Notes: a model not told the origin generated them from the letters alone. A DNA stretch of 15,990 bases from Erythrobacter sp. CCH5-A1 (GCF_001557115.1 NZ_LSKQ01000324.1:1-15990), one strand, 5' to 3'; numbered from the stretch's first letter, positions 8,570-15,750 are shown. Numbers and translations are program-made.

Positions 8570-9406
8570 ATGGCCCAACTGCGTTTCCTTCCCGAACTGC
8601 CCCGTCTTCCCGCGCCGCTGATGGCGGCGGCGAGCGCTGCGGGCACGCAGGCGCAGCAGGCCTATAGCGCCACCCTGTTCGCCCGCCGGGTCGCTCTGGC
8701 GCGCGAGGCCTGCCCGGAAGAGTACGAGCTCGGCAAGCCGCAGCTTCTGCGTCTGCTGGGCGAGGCCGAGGTGCTGCTCGAGCCGGTCCGCCGCCCGCGC
8801 CGCAAGCTCGCCATCGCGCCGACGAGCAATCCGCAGGTGGCGATGATCCTTCCCGGCTTTGCCACCCACCCGATGCGGATGCGTTACCTCGCCCGCGCGC
8901 TCGAGAGCGCGGGGCACACCACCAAGCGCTGGGGGCTGGGCCGCAACTGGGGCCCCGATCCCGAGCGCTTCGACGCGATCGAGGAACGCCTGCTCCAGCT
9001 CCACGCGCGCCACGGCAAGAAGGTGGTGCTGGTCGGCTGGAGCCTCGGCGGGCTCTACGCGCGCGAGATCGCCAAGCGCCAGCCGCAGGCGGTCGCGAAA
9101 GTGATCTCGATGGGCTCGCCCTTCTCGGGAAGCCCGCGCGCCAACAACGTGTGGCGCGCCTACCAGTTCATTACCGGGCACTCGGTCGACGCCCCCCCGA
9201 TCGCCGCCGAACTGCCGGTCAAGCCGCCGGTCGAGACCGTCGCGTTGTGGAGCGCCAACGACGGCGTCATCGCTCCGCGCTGCGCCGCCGGCCGCCCCGG
9301 CGAACGCGATCGCGCGGTGGCGGTGCGCTGCACCCACATGGGCTTCACCTATGACCCGCAGGTGATCGCGACGCTCCTGGCGGAGTTGGAGAACGTGCGG
9401 GGGTGA
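8570..9406 (+). CDS. Alpha/beta-hydrolase fold protein (lipase/esterase-like)
   Basis: This 278-residue protein has the three marks of a serine alpha/beta hydrolase: the nucleophile elbow GWSLGG with Ser158, the acid Asp231 in WSANDGVIAP, and His256 in RCTHMGF. The strand-plus-oxyanion segment VAMILPGFATHP is at 90-101. Residues 1-85 form an extra N-terminal region, partly Arg-rich, without recognisable similarity. There is no signal peptide, so it is probably cytoplasmic. Substrate is unknown. ATG 8570 is preferred. A TTG at 8534 would add 12 residues but lies inside the palindrome, just after the proposed -10. Neither start has a strong Shine-Dalgarno. The preceding DUF3617 gene is on the same strand, and the luxR-type gene downstream is convergent, with 48 bases between stops. 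Confidence 0.85.
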   Translation: MAQLRFLPELPRLPAPLMAAASAAGTQAQQAYSATLFARRVALAREACPEEYELGKPQLLRLLGEAEVLLEPVRRPRRKLAIAPTSNPQVAMILPGFATHPMRMRYLARALESAGHTTKRWGLGRNWGPDPERFDAIEERLLQLHARHGKKVVLVGWSLGGLYAREIAKRQPQAVAKVISMGSPFSGSPRANNVWRAYQFITGHSVDAPPIAAELPVKPPVETVALWSANDGVIAPRCAAGRPGERDRAVAVRCTHMGFTYDPQVIATLLAELENVRG

Positions 9407-9454
9407 TTTGTCGCCCGGGGAAGGCCGACCGAAGCGCGATATTCCGTGATCCAG

Positions 9455-10168
9455 TCAGGTCGGTTTGACCAAGCCCTCGACGACCCCGTTAACCGCGGCC
9501 GACACCCTGTCATGAACGCCCATCTTCTCGAAAATCCGCCGGGTATAGGTGTCGACTGACGAGAGACTTACCCCGAGGATCGTGGCGATATCCGCGCCCG
9601 ATTTGCCGCGCGGTATCCAGGTCAGCACCTCGTTTTCTCGCGGCGAGAGATCTATGTCGGATCGCTTTTCACCAAAATGGACGACCATGCGGTTGTGATG
9701 GAATGCCGCGAGGCTTTCCATCTTCATGAGCATCGACTTCTCACCCGGGTCGATCGTGCTGCCCTTTCCGAATGAAATCACACCGTTGACCATGAACGGC
9801 CCATAGACCGGGATCATGTACTGATCGAAGACGCCGATTTCATTTGCAGCGGTCATGATTTCTTCGGTCAAACGCGGCTCGACCGATCGGAACAGCGGCA
9901 ATACTTGCGAGAGGATCACCGGCTTGCCCTGCTGAATAATGTAATCATGGCATCGACCCAGAACCTCGGAATGCTCTTCGGGCAAGTCGTGCCGCGAGAA
10001 AACCTTGCCGGTCTCGAAATGCAGGTAGGGCAAGACTGGCTTGAGCGATTGGTGGGACTTGGCGAAATGATAGGTCATTGAAACGACACCAAGTTCTCGA
10101 ACCGCAGCCAAAAGGCTTCGGGTAAGAGAGATCGGTCCCTCGTTTGCGGGGTTCTGGCTGGCATCCAT
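9455..10168 (-). CDS. LuxR-family transcriptional regulator with autoinducer-type domain (solo)
   Basis: The protein has 237 residues, typical for quorum-sensing LuxR proteins. Residues about 15-165 resemble the autoinducer-binding domain, with the best-conserved part being PVYGPFMVNGVISFGKG (120-136). Residues 172-233 form a LuxR-type helix-turn-helix beginning DIDLSPRENEVLTWIPRGKS, with recognition-helix text SLSSVDTYTRRIFEKMG. The only Trp in the protein is Trp184 in the DNA-binding domain. The two ligand-pocket tryptophans usual in acyl-homoserine-lactone receptors are absent, as is a clear Asp-Pro pair. No luxI-type synthase is in the window. G+C is lower than average (31 of 60 bases at 9661-9720). 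ATG 10168 was chosen for length; upstream starts add non-family residues, and no Shine-Dalgarno is well spaced. It is divergent from a winged-helix gene with 208 bases between starts. Confidence 0.82.
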   Translation of the reverse strand: MDASQNPANEGPISLTRSLLAAVRELGVVSMTYHFAKSHQSLKPVLPYLHFETGKVFSRHDLPEEHSEVLGRCHDYIIQQGKPVILSQVLPLFRSVEPRLTEEIMTAANEIGVFDQYMIPVYGPFMVNGVISFGKGSTIDPGEKSMLMKMESLAAFHHNRMVVHFGEKRSDIDLSPRENEVLTWIPRGKSGADIATILGVSLSSVDTYTRRIFEKMGVHDRVSAAVNGVVEGLVKPT

Positions 10169-10281
10169 ACTTGTTAACGCTTTCCCCATTACCGACAGCG
10201 CGCAAGAAAGCGAAAGCATCCCGCTTGCTCGCGTGTCACTCTACGATCCCCGACGCAGCCATTAGCCATCTGAGGAGCCGC

Positions 10282-10301
10282 CGTCACGAGTCTACGTGAC
10301 G
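10282..10301. promoter_or_regulatory. 20-bp dyad between two divergent regulator genes
   Basis: CGTCACGAGTCTACGTGACG has perfect 7-bp arms around a 6-bp centre. A related half, GTCACTCTACG, occurs at 10235-10245. It is the size of a lux box but lacks the CTG/CAG ends. Its place in the shared upstream region of the LuxR-type and winged-helix genes makes it a likely operator for one or both. Short TTAAC/GTTAA sequences are also present at 10323-10346. Confidence 0.5.
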
Positions 10302-10376
10302 TGATAGAAGCGTTGTCCTGCGTTAACTGCTAGCAAGACGGGTTAAAAAGGGGTTTCAACAAGCGGGGGAATGCCG

Positions 10377-10739
10377 ATGAACCAGTCAATGCTTCAGTCG
10401 CCGATAAATATGAATACGTATAGAACGTTCCGGGCGACGAATGAGGCGATCGCCGCAGCGATGGATCAGATCTGTATCCTCAAGCCCGAGGTGGCGATCC
10501 TGCTGGAGCTTTACGAGGCCGAACACTCGAGCATCCCGATCAAGGCGTCCATCATTGGCCTCGCCGCAGGAATTCCGCAGACCACCTCCCACCGCTATCT
10601 GCGATATCTGGAGGAGTGCGGGATGGTGTTTCGCTATCCCCACCTGACCGACCAGCGGGTCAACTTCATCCGTCTCGCCCCCGCACTTTTGGCCAAGCTG
10701 GACCGGATATTTCTCGGCGACCCGGGGCCATCGCGCTGA
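10377..10739 (+). CDS. Small winged-helix (MarR-like) DNA-binding protein
   Basis: A 120-residue protein. Residues 35-112 form a winged helix-turn-helix: helices around 38-50 and 56-64, a recognition helix about 67-80 (PQTTSHRYLRYLEECG), then a wing with TDQRVNFIRL (91-100) and a final helix. The pattern is like MarR-type regulators but shorter, with little room for a dimerisation domain. The first 34 residues look flexible. ATG 10377 is chosen over ATG 10371 because GGGGGA ends at 10370, giving six bases of spacing instead of none. It is divergent from the LuxR-type gene and shares its upstream region, so the two may be co-regulated. It may bind the dyad at 10282-10301; that is inference. 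Confidence 0.78.
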   Translation: MNQSMLQSPINMNTYRTFRATNEAIAAAMDQICILKPEVAILLELYEAEHSSIPIKASIIGLAAGIPQTTSHRYLRYLEECGMVFRYPHLTDQRVNFIRLAPALLAKLDRIFLGDPGPSR

Positions 10740-10743
10740 CCAT

Positions 10744-10766
10744 CGGTCCAGTGCCGCCTTGGACCG
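10744..10766 (+). terminator. Hairpin just after the winged-helix gene
   Basis: CGGTCCA (10744-10750) and TGGACCG (10760-10766) are perfect 7-bp arms around nine bases, beginning five bases after the stop codon. A T-tract is missing, so it may be a weak or Rho-assisted terminator, or an mRNA 3'-end stabiliser. Confidence 0.4.
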
Positions 10767-10836
10767 GCTGCCGAGAACGCGCCGAGCCTCGCGCCCCAGC
10801 GTTTTGCTGGCGATCTACGTCAAATGCCCCACCCGC

Positions 10837-10864
10837 TTTTCTTTTGCGAAACGCGGGTTAGAGT
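10837..10864 (+). promoter_or_regulatory. Possible promoter of the ATP-grasp/alpha-E/transglutaminase operon
   Basis: TTTTCT (10837-10842) and TAGAGT (10859-10864) are separated by 16 bases and lie about 30 bases before ATG 10894. The same stretch holds a 6-bp inverted repeat, ACCCGC (10831-10836) and GCGGGT (10853-10858), overlapping the spacer, which could be an operator. Both hexamers are imperfect; this is a by-eye call. Confidence 0.3.
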
Positions 10865-10893
10865 GCCGCGACTAAGTCATTTTGCGGGGGTCG

Positions 10894-12324
10894 ATGCAGG
10901 CGCGCGGCGGGAATTTCGACGAGATGTTCGATCGGGAGGGCAACACGCGGCCCGCCTATGCCGAATATTGCCGCTGGTTCGACGAACAGCCGCCCGAACT
11001 GATGCGCCGCAAGAACCGCGAGGCGGATGACACCTTCCGCCGCACCGGCATCACCTTCAACGTCTATGGCGAGAACGAGGCCGAGGAGCGCCTCATCCCC
11101 TTCGACATGGTGCCGCGCATCATCACCGCGAGCGAATGGCGCAAGCTGTCGCGCGGGATCGAGCAGCGGGTGCGCGCGCTCAATTCCTTCCTCTACGATC
11201 TCTACCACCGGCAGGAGATCGTGCGCGCGGGGCGCCTGCCCGAGCGACTGCTGCGGGGGAACGACGCCTGGCTGGCCAACATGGTCGGCTTCACACCGCC
11301 CGGCGGCATCTACACCCACATCGTCGGCATCGACCTCGTGCGCACCGGGCCGGACGAGTTCTTCGTGCTCGAGGACAACGCGCGCACCCCCTCGGGCGTC
11401 TCCTACATGCTCGAGAACCGCGAGACGATGATGGGGATGTTCCCCGATCTGTTCAGCCGGATCGGGGTGGAGTCTGTCTCCAACTACCCGCGCCGCCTCG
11501 CCCGCAGCCTTGCCGCTTGCGTGCCGCCTGCCTTCGGCGGGGGCAAGCCGACGGTTGCGGTGCTCACGCCCGGAATCTTCAACTCGGCCTATTTCGAACA
11601 CGCCTTCCTCGCCGACCAGATGGGCGCCGAGCTGGTCGAGGGCAGCGACCTGCGCGTCACCGGCGGCCGCGTGCAGATGCGCACCACCAGCGGCTACAAG
11701 CCGATCGACGTGCTCTATCGCCGGGTCGATGACGAATTCCTCGACCCGCTCACCTTCAACCCGGATTCGGTGCTGGGCGTGCCGGGTATCATGGACGTCT
11801 ACCGCGCAGGGGGTATCACCATTGCCAATGCGCCGGGTACCGGGGTGGCCGACGACAAGGCGATCTACAGCTTCATGCCCGAGATCGTCGAATTCTACAC
11901 CGGCGAGCGGCCGCTGCTGCCCAATGTCCAGACCTGGCGCTGCGCCGACAAGGACAGCCTCGCCTACGTGCTCGACAACCTCGCCGAGCTGGTGGTGAAG
12001 GAAGTCCACGGATCAGGCGGCTACGGGATGCTGATCGGGCCGACGTCCTCCAAGCGCGAGATCGCCGCCTTCCGCGAGAAGCTGGTCGCCAAGCCCGACA
12101 ATTACATCGCCCAGCCCACGCTCGCGCTGTCGACCTGCCCGATCTACACCGCCAAGGGCCTCTCGCCCCGGCATCTCGATTTGCGGCCGTTCGTGCTGGT
12201 CTCGCCAGAAGGCATCGACATCACGCCCGGGGGCCTCACGCGGGTGGCGCTCAAGAAGGGCTCGCTGGTGGTCAATTCCAGTCAGGGAGGCGGCACCAAG
12301 GATACCTGGGTGCTGAAGGACTGA
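10894..12324 (+). CDS. Circularly permuted ATP-grasp protein (DUF404/DUF407 type)
   Basis: The 476-residue protein belongs to the circularly permuted ATP-grasp family, predicted to form amide or peptide bonds using ATP. Recognisable parts in order: DEMFDREGNTRPAYAEY (9-25) at the N-terminus; GITFNVYGENEAEERLIPFD (52-71); the conserved LEDNARTPSGVSYMLENR segment (159-176); TGVADDKAIYSF (316-327); the glycine-rich VVKEVHGSGGYG (367-378), likely an ATP-binding loop with Lys369; and LDLRPFV (428-434), where acidic and basic residues usually coordinate Mg-ATP. No signal peptide, so cytoplasmic. ATG 10894 has GGGGG a few bases upstream; an in-frame TTG at 10882 is less likely. It is the first gene of a run: the alpha-E gene starts one base after its stop and the transglutaminase gene overlaps that one. 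Function is known only from gene association. Confidence 0.92.
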   Translation: MQARGGNFDEMFDREGNTRPAYAEYCRWFDEQPPELMRRKNREADDTFRRTGITFNVYGENEAEERLIPFDMVPRIITASEWRKLSRGIEQRVRALNSFLYDLYHRQEIVRAGRLPERLLRGNDAWLANMVGFTPPGGIYTHIVGIDLVRTGPDEFFVLEDNARTPSGVSYMLENRETMMGMFPDLFSRIGVESVSNYPRRLARSLAACVPPAFGGGKPTVAVLTPGIFNSAYFEHAFLADQMGAELVEGSDLRVTGGRVQMRTTSGYKPIDVLYRRVDDEFLDPLTFNPDSVLGVPGIMDVYRAGGITIANAPGTGVADDKAIYSFMPEIVEFYTGERPLLPNVQTWRCADKDSLAYVLDNLAELVVKEVHGSGGYGMLIGPTSSKREIAAFREKLVAKPDNYIAQPTLALSTCPIYTAKGLSPRHLDLRPFVLVSPEGIDITPGGLTRVALKKGSLVVNSSQGGGTKDTWVLKD

Positions 12325-12325
12325 G

Positions 12326-13270
12326 ATGCTCGGCAGAACCGCAAACGGCCTGTTCTGGATGTTCCGCTATCTTGAGCGGGCCGAGAACACCGCGCGCCTG
12401 CTCGAGGCGGCACTGCGCATGGCGCTCACCCGCGATGTGGTGACGGCCGAGGCCGAATGGCGCTCGGTGATCGCAACGCTCGGCCTCCAGAGCGCCTACC
12501 AGGCCGTGCATGACAGCTATGACGGCACCGCGGTCTGGAACTTCGTGCTGCGCGGACCCTCCAACCCCGGCAATGTCCGCGCGATGTTCGCCGCCGTCAG
12601 GTCGAACGCGCGCGAGAGCCGCATCAACATTTCCTCGGACGTGTGGGAAGCAGTCAACGAGAACTGGATGCGGATCGACCGCCTGCTCGCGCGCCCGGTG
12701 GGGCAGGCCAGCGTGGGCGAGGTGCTCGCCGCGATCCGCCGGGCGGGCACGCAGGTCCACGGCGCCTTCGACGGATCGATCCTGCGCGACGAGGGCTACC
12801 ACTTCAGCCGCGCCGGCACCTTCATCGAACGCGCCGATTCGACCGCACGCATTCTCGACATGAAGTACTTCATCCTGCTGCCCTCGCTCTCCTACGTGGG
12901 ATCGAGCCTCGATACCGGGCAGTGGGAGCAGGTGCTGCGCTCGGTCGCGGGGGCGCGGGTCTATTCGTGGCTCAACGCCGGGCAGATCGAGGCGCGGGGG
13001 ATCGTCGAATTCGTGGTGCTCGATGACCGTTTTCCGAGGAGCCTCGCCTTCTGCCGCAACGCCTTGCGCGAATGCCTCGGCGCGCTCGCCCGCACCCACG
13101 GGGTCGAGGGCAGCGCGGTGGCGCTGATGCGCGAGGCCGACACCAAGATCAGCCACCTCACCGTCGACCAGATCTTCGAGCAGGGGCTGCACGAATTCCT
13201 CGTCGATTTCCTCGCCCGCAACAACGCCATCGCCCGCGCGATCGCCGAGGATTACCGGTTCCACGCATGA
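12326..13270 (+). CDS. Alpha-E domain protein (DUF403)
   Basis: This 314-residue, all-helical protein is of the alpha-E family, which is nearly always encoded beside circularly permuted ATP-grasp genes. The N-terminus MLGRTANGLFWMFRYLERAE with ENTARLLEAALRM is the family signature. A second ER-rich motif, FIERADSTARILDMKYF, lies around residues 171-187. The charged, repeated E/R positions give the family its name. The biochemical role is unknown; it may support the ATP-grasp enzyme. The start lies two bases past the upstream stop (TGA-G-ATG), and its own stop overlaps the next start as ATGA, a translational-coupling arrangement. G+C is high, as in the backbone (45 of 60 bases at 12661-12720). 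Confidence 0.92.
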   Translation: MLGRTANGLFWMFRYLERAENTARLLEAALRMALTRDVVTAEAEWRSVIATLGLQSAYQAVHDSYDGTAVWNFVLRGPSNPGNVRAMFAAVRSNARESRINISSDVWEAVNENWMRIDRLLARPVGQASVGEVLAAIRRAGTQVHGAFDGSILRDEGYHFSRAGTFIERADSTARILDMKYFILLPSLSYVGSSLDTGQWEQVLRSVAGARVYSWLNAGQIEARGIVEFVVLDDRFPRSLAFCRNALRECLGALARTHGVEGSAVALMREADTKISHLTVDQIFEQGLHEFLVDFLARNNAIARAIAEDYRFHA

Positions 13271-14130
13271 GCAAATTGAAACTCCAGGTGCGGCACACCA
13301 CGCATTACGCCTTCGGCGAGCCGGTGATTCACGCGCTCCAGCGGCTGCGGTTGACCCCCAAGGAGACACAGGGCCAGCGTATTCTCGACTGGCGGATGAC
13401 CTTCGAGAATGCCCGGGCCGAGCTCCACTATGACGACCAGCATTTCAATCACGTCACGCTGGTCGGCCTCACCCCGGGCGCGCGCGAGGTGACGGTGACC
13501 TGTGAAGGCGTGGTCGAGACCGAGGACAATGCCGGGGTGATCGGCCGCCATTCGGGGCACCTGCCCCTGTGGAGCTTCCTGCGCCAGACCCCGCTTACGC
13601 GCCCCGGCGCGAGGCTGCGCGCGTTGCTTCGGGATGTGCCGGCGAGCGATACCAGGAAGCCGCTCGATTTCCTCCACGCGCTATCCTACCTGATCCGCGA
13701 GCGGGTGGCCTACGAGACCGGGCGCACCCATTCGGCCACCACCGCCGAGGAAGCGGTCGGCCACGGGGCGGGGGTGTGCCAGGACCACGCGCACATCTTC
13801 ATCGCCGCCGCCCGCGCGAGCGGCGTTCCGGCGCGCTATGTCTCGGGCTATCTCTTGATGGACGACCGCATCGAGCAGGAAGCGACCCACGCCTGGGCCG
13901 AGGCCCATGTCGAGGGGCTGGGCTGGGTCGGCTTCGATGTCTCGAACGGCATCTCGCCCGATCCGCGTTATGTGCGCGTGGCGACGGGCAGCGATTATCG
14001 CGACGCGGCGCCGATCACCGGCATCAGCATCGGCGCGAGCGAGCAGGTGCTCACCGTGGGCGTGGCGGTCGAAAGCCAGCCTTTCGCCAGCCAGACCCAG
14101 AGCCAGTCGCAGAGCCAGTCCAACCAGTAA
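13267..14130 (+). CDS. Transglutaminase-like cysteine peptidase family protein
   Basis: A 287-residue protein with a bacterial transglutaminase N-terminal beta domain (about 4-85) and a transglutaminase-like core (about 130-235). The catalytic triad is intact: Cys171 in GAGVCQDHAH, His208 in ATHAWAEAHV, Asp224 in GWVGFDVSNG. Such bacterial proteins act as proteases or amide-bond-modifying enzymes. No signal peptide is visible. The ATG overlaps the alpha-E stop codon (ATGA), so the longer in-frame reading from 13072 was rejected. The last 13 residues are a low-complexity Ser/Gln tail, SQTQSQSQSQSNQ, encoded by a duplicated 12-base unit (CAGAGCCAGTCG and a one-base variant). In the conserved cluster this protein accompanies the ATP-grasp, alpha-E and Anbu proteins, suggesting it processes the same product. 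Confidence 0.92.
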   Translation: MSKLKLQVRHTTHYAFGEPVIHALQRLRLTPKETQGQRILDWRMTFENARAELHYDDQHFNHVTLVGLTPGAREVTVTCEGVVETEDNAGVIGRHSGHLPLWSFLRQTPLTRPGARLRALLRDVPASDTRKPLDFLHALSYLIRERVAYETGRTHSATTAEEAVGHGAGVCQDHAHIFIAAARASGVPARYVSGYLLMDDRIEQEATHAWAEAHVEGLGWVGFDVSNGISPDPRYVRVATGSDYRDAAPITGISIGASEQVLTVGVAVESQPFASQTQSQSQSQSNQ

Positions 14131-14167
14131 ATCGATAGACAGGCTCCGCCCCATGCGCTTGGCCCCT

Positions 14168-14196
14168 TTGCGCAGGCGCGCGCATCGCGCTAGGGC
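14168..14196 (+). promoter_or_regulatory. Possible separate promoter for the Anbu gene
   Basis: In the 110-base gap before the Anbu gene, TTGCGC (14168-14173) is followed after 17 bases by TAGGGC (14191-14196). The -35 is identical to the one proposed for uvrB, but the -10 is poor. The gap suggests Anbu can be transcribed apart from the upstream three genes, though read-through is equally possible. Confidence 0.25.
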
Positions 14197-14240
14197 GCGG
14201 GCGGGGCAGGGCGGGGCGCGCGCGAGAAGAGGATGACGGC

Positions 14241-14987
14241 ATGACCTATTGCGTTGGCATGGTGCTCGACAAGGGCCTGGTCCTGATGAGCGACACGCGC
14301 ACCAATTCGGGCGTCGACAACATCTCGACCTTCCGCAAGCTGTTCCACTGGAGCGTTCCGGGCGAGCGCATCATCGCGGTGATGACCGCGGGCAACCTTG
14401 CCACCACCCAGGCCGTCATCAGCCAGCTCGAGGAGCGCACCAAGGCCCCGTCCGAGCGCGAGAACTGTCTCATCAAGGGCCCGACCATGTTCCAGGTCGC
14501 GACCGAGATCGGCCGGCTGCTTCGCACCACCATCGAGCAGGCCCAGCGCGACAACGGGCCCGAGGGCAAGGGCCGCTTCACCGCGACCATGATCGTCGCC
14601 GGGCAGATTGCGGGCATGCAGCCGCGCCTGTTCATGATCTACCCGGAAGGCAACTTCATCGAGGCGAGCTGGGACACGCCGTTCTTCCAGATCGGCGAGA
14701 CCAAATACGGCCGCCCGATACTTATCCGTGGTTATGAGAAAGACATGAGCTTCGAGGATGCGGTGAAGCTGCTGATGGTTAGCTTCGACTCGACGCTCAA
14801 GGCTAACCTGTCAGTCGGCCTGCCGCTCGATCTGCTGGTGATCGGCAAGGATAACTTCCAACCCTTGCATGAACACCGCGTGACTGCTGAAGATGAATAT
14901 TTCGATGCGATTTCATCGGGTTGGGGCAATGCCCTGCGGTCGGCCTTCCACTCCCTGCCGCCCTACAGCTTCAGCGATGACACTTAG
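14241..14987 (+). CDS. Anbu, proteasome-like (HslV-related) peptidase
   Basis: This 248-residue protein is an Anbu, the bacterial T1-family relative of HslV and the 20S proteasome beta subunit. It begins MTYCVGMVLDKGLVLMSDTR. Removing Met exposes Thr2 as the expected N-terminal nucleophile. Asp18 (in MSDTRTNSGVDN) and Lys33 (in FRKLF) correspond to the proteasomal Asp17 and Lys33 that support catalysis; an AGN segment at 50-52 matches the conserved glycine region. Anbu proteins assemble into open helical or lock-washer oligomers (established for the family), and their substrate is unknown. AAGAGG lies eight bases before the ATG. It follows the transglutaminase gene after 110 bases. The ATP-grasp/alpha-E/transglutaminase/Anbu association is known in proteobacteria. 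The last third has lower G+C than the first. Confidence 0.93.
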   Translation: MTYCVGMVLDKGLVLMSDTRTNSGVDNISTFRKLFHWSVPGERIIAVMTAGNLATTQAVISQLEERTKAPSERENCLIKGPTMFQVATEIGRLLRTTIEQAQRDNGPEGKGRFTATMIVAGQIAGMQPRLFMIYPEGNFIEASWDTPFFQIGETKYGRPILIRGYEKDMSFEDAVKLLMVSFDSTLKANLSVGLPLDLLVIGKDNFQPLHEHRVTAEDEYFDAISSGWGNALRSAFHSLPPYSFSDDT

Positions 14988-15005
14988 GTGACCGACCTGA
15001 TCTGG

Positions 15006-15018
15006 CTCCGTTCCGGAG
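15006..15018 (+). terminator. Short hairpin after the Anbu gene
   Basis: CTCCG-TTC-CGGAG is a perfect 5-bp stem with a 3-base loop, starting 18 bases after the Anbu stop and followed directly by the AT-rich ATATATAATTC. It could be a weak intrinsic terminator, or an operator for the regulator gene downstream. CGGAG recurs at 15056-15060. Confidence 0.3.
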
Positions 15019-15021
15019 ATA

Positions 15022-15039
15022 TATAATTCATATAATTCA
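15022..15039 (+). repeat. Tandem TATAATTCA x2 carrying two consensus -10 boxes
   Basis: The nine-base unit TATAATTCA is repeated exactly, giving two perfect TATAAT hexamers nine bases apart in an AT-rich island (about 15019-15043). A third -10-like CATAAT is at 15102-15107, closer to the regulator ATG at 15130. None has a recognisable -35 at 16-18 bases, so an activator-dependent or alternative-sigma promoter is possible. The rest of the 142-base gap shows nothing else clear. Confidence 0.5.
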
Positions 15040-15129
15040 ATGAGATGACTTTGAGCGGAGATGGTAAATCCTCCGGATCGGGGGCGCTCCTGCGTGAATC
15101 CCATAATAGGTTAGCGCAGACAGGCTCAC

Positions 15130-15750
15130 ATGACACGCAAAGCCTCTCTCCACTTCATCGACTCGTGCAGCCGTCAACGCGCCGAATTGGCCCGTGTAGG
15201 CTTCGCGCTTGGCCACCACTGCGAGGTCTATGGTGACCTCTCCGAGCTCGCGGTCCACCCGCCGAGGGAGGGGATCATCATCGCCCGCGACACGCCCGAG
15301 GAAGGCGGGGTCGGCATGATCCTCGACCGACTCGGCAGGCTGGGAATCTGGCTCCCGATGATCGCGGTCGATGTCCAGCCGCGCCCGGGCCGCATCGTCG
15401 AGGCGATCAAGGCCGGCGCGCTCGATTACCTCGCCCTGCCGCTTGACCCTGAACGTTTCACCCGCTGTCTGCTCCGCATCGAAAAGGAAGCCGAACAGTT
15501 CGGCGCCGCCCGCCGCCGCATGATCGAGGCGCGCGACCGTATCTCCACCCTCTCGGCGCGCGAGCGCGAAGTGCTCGACTGGCTGGCCGAAGGCAGCAGC
15601 AACAAGGCCATCGCGCGCGAGCTCGACATCAGCCCGCGCACGGTCGAAATCCACCGCGCCAACATGATGACCAAGCTCGGCGCACGCCACGCCGCCGAAG
15701 CGGTGCGGCTCAAGCTGGAGGCGAAGCTCGAACCCAAGCTGCGCGCCTGA
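15130..15750 (+). CDS. FixJ/NarL-like regulator with a degenerate receiver domain
   Basis: The 206-residue protein has a receiver-like N-terminal domain (about 5-118), a linker helix (about 119-136), and a LuxR-type helix-turn-helix (137-195: STLSAREREVLDWLAEGSSN, then recognition text SPRTVEIHRANMMTKLGA). Aligned by eye with FixJ, the phospho-acceptor Asp position is Ala52 (IIIARDTP instead of LLLDxRMP). The conserved Lys before Pro is Leu103 (DYLALP instead of DFxxKP), and the N-terminal acidic pair is reduced to one Asp (Asp11). It is therefore likely a pseudo-receiver that does not work by normal phosphorylation; Asp54 nearby is a possible but unusual substitute. No histidine kinase is adjacent. 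The ATG has AGG five bases upstream. It lies 142 bases after the Anbu gene on the same strand. The targets are not evident. Confidence 0.87.
   Translation: MTRKASLHFIDSCSRQRAELARVGFALGHHCEVYGDLSELAVHPPREGIIIARDTPEEGGVGMILDRLGRLGIWLPMIAVDVQPRPGRIVEAIKAGALDYLALPLDPERFTRCLLRIEKEAEQFGAARRRMIEARDRISTLSAREREVLDWLAEGSSNKAIARELDISPRTVEIHRANMMTKLGARHAAEAVRLKLEAKLEPKLRA

Noticed and set aside
10282..10301. The dyad considered as a classical lux box
   Set aside because: The size fits but the CTG...CAG ends of lux/tra boxes are missing, so it is reported only as an unassigned operator candidate.
14232..14243. A three-codon ATG-ACG-GCA-TGA frame overlapping the Anbu start
   Set aside because: It could be a translational-coupling mini-frame, but frames this short occur constantly by chance and nothing else supports it.
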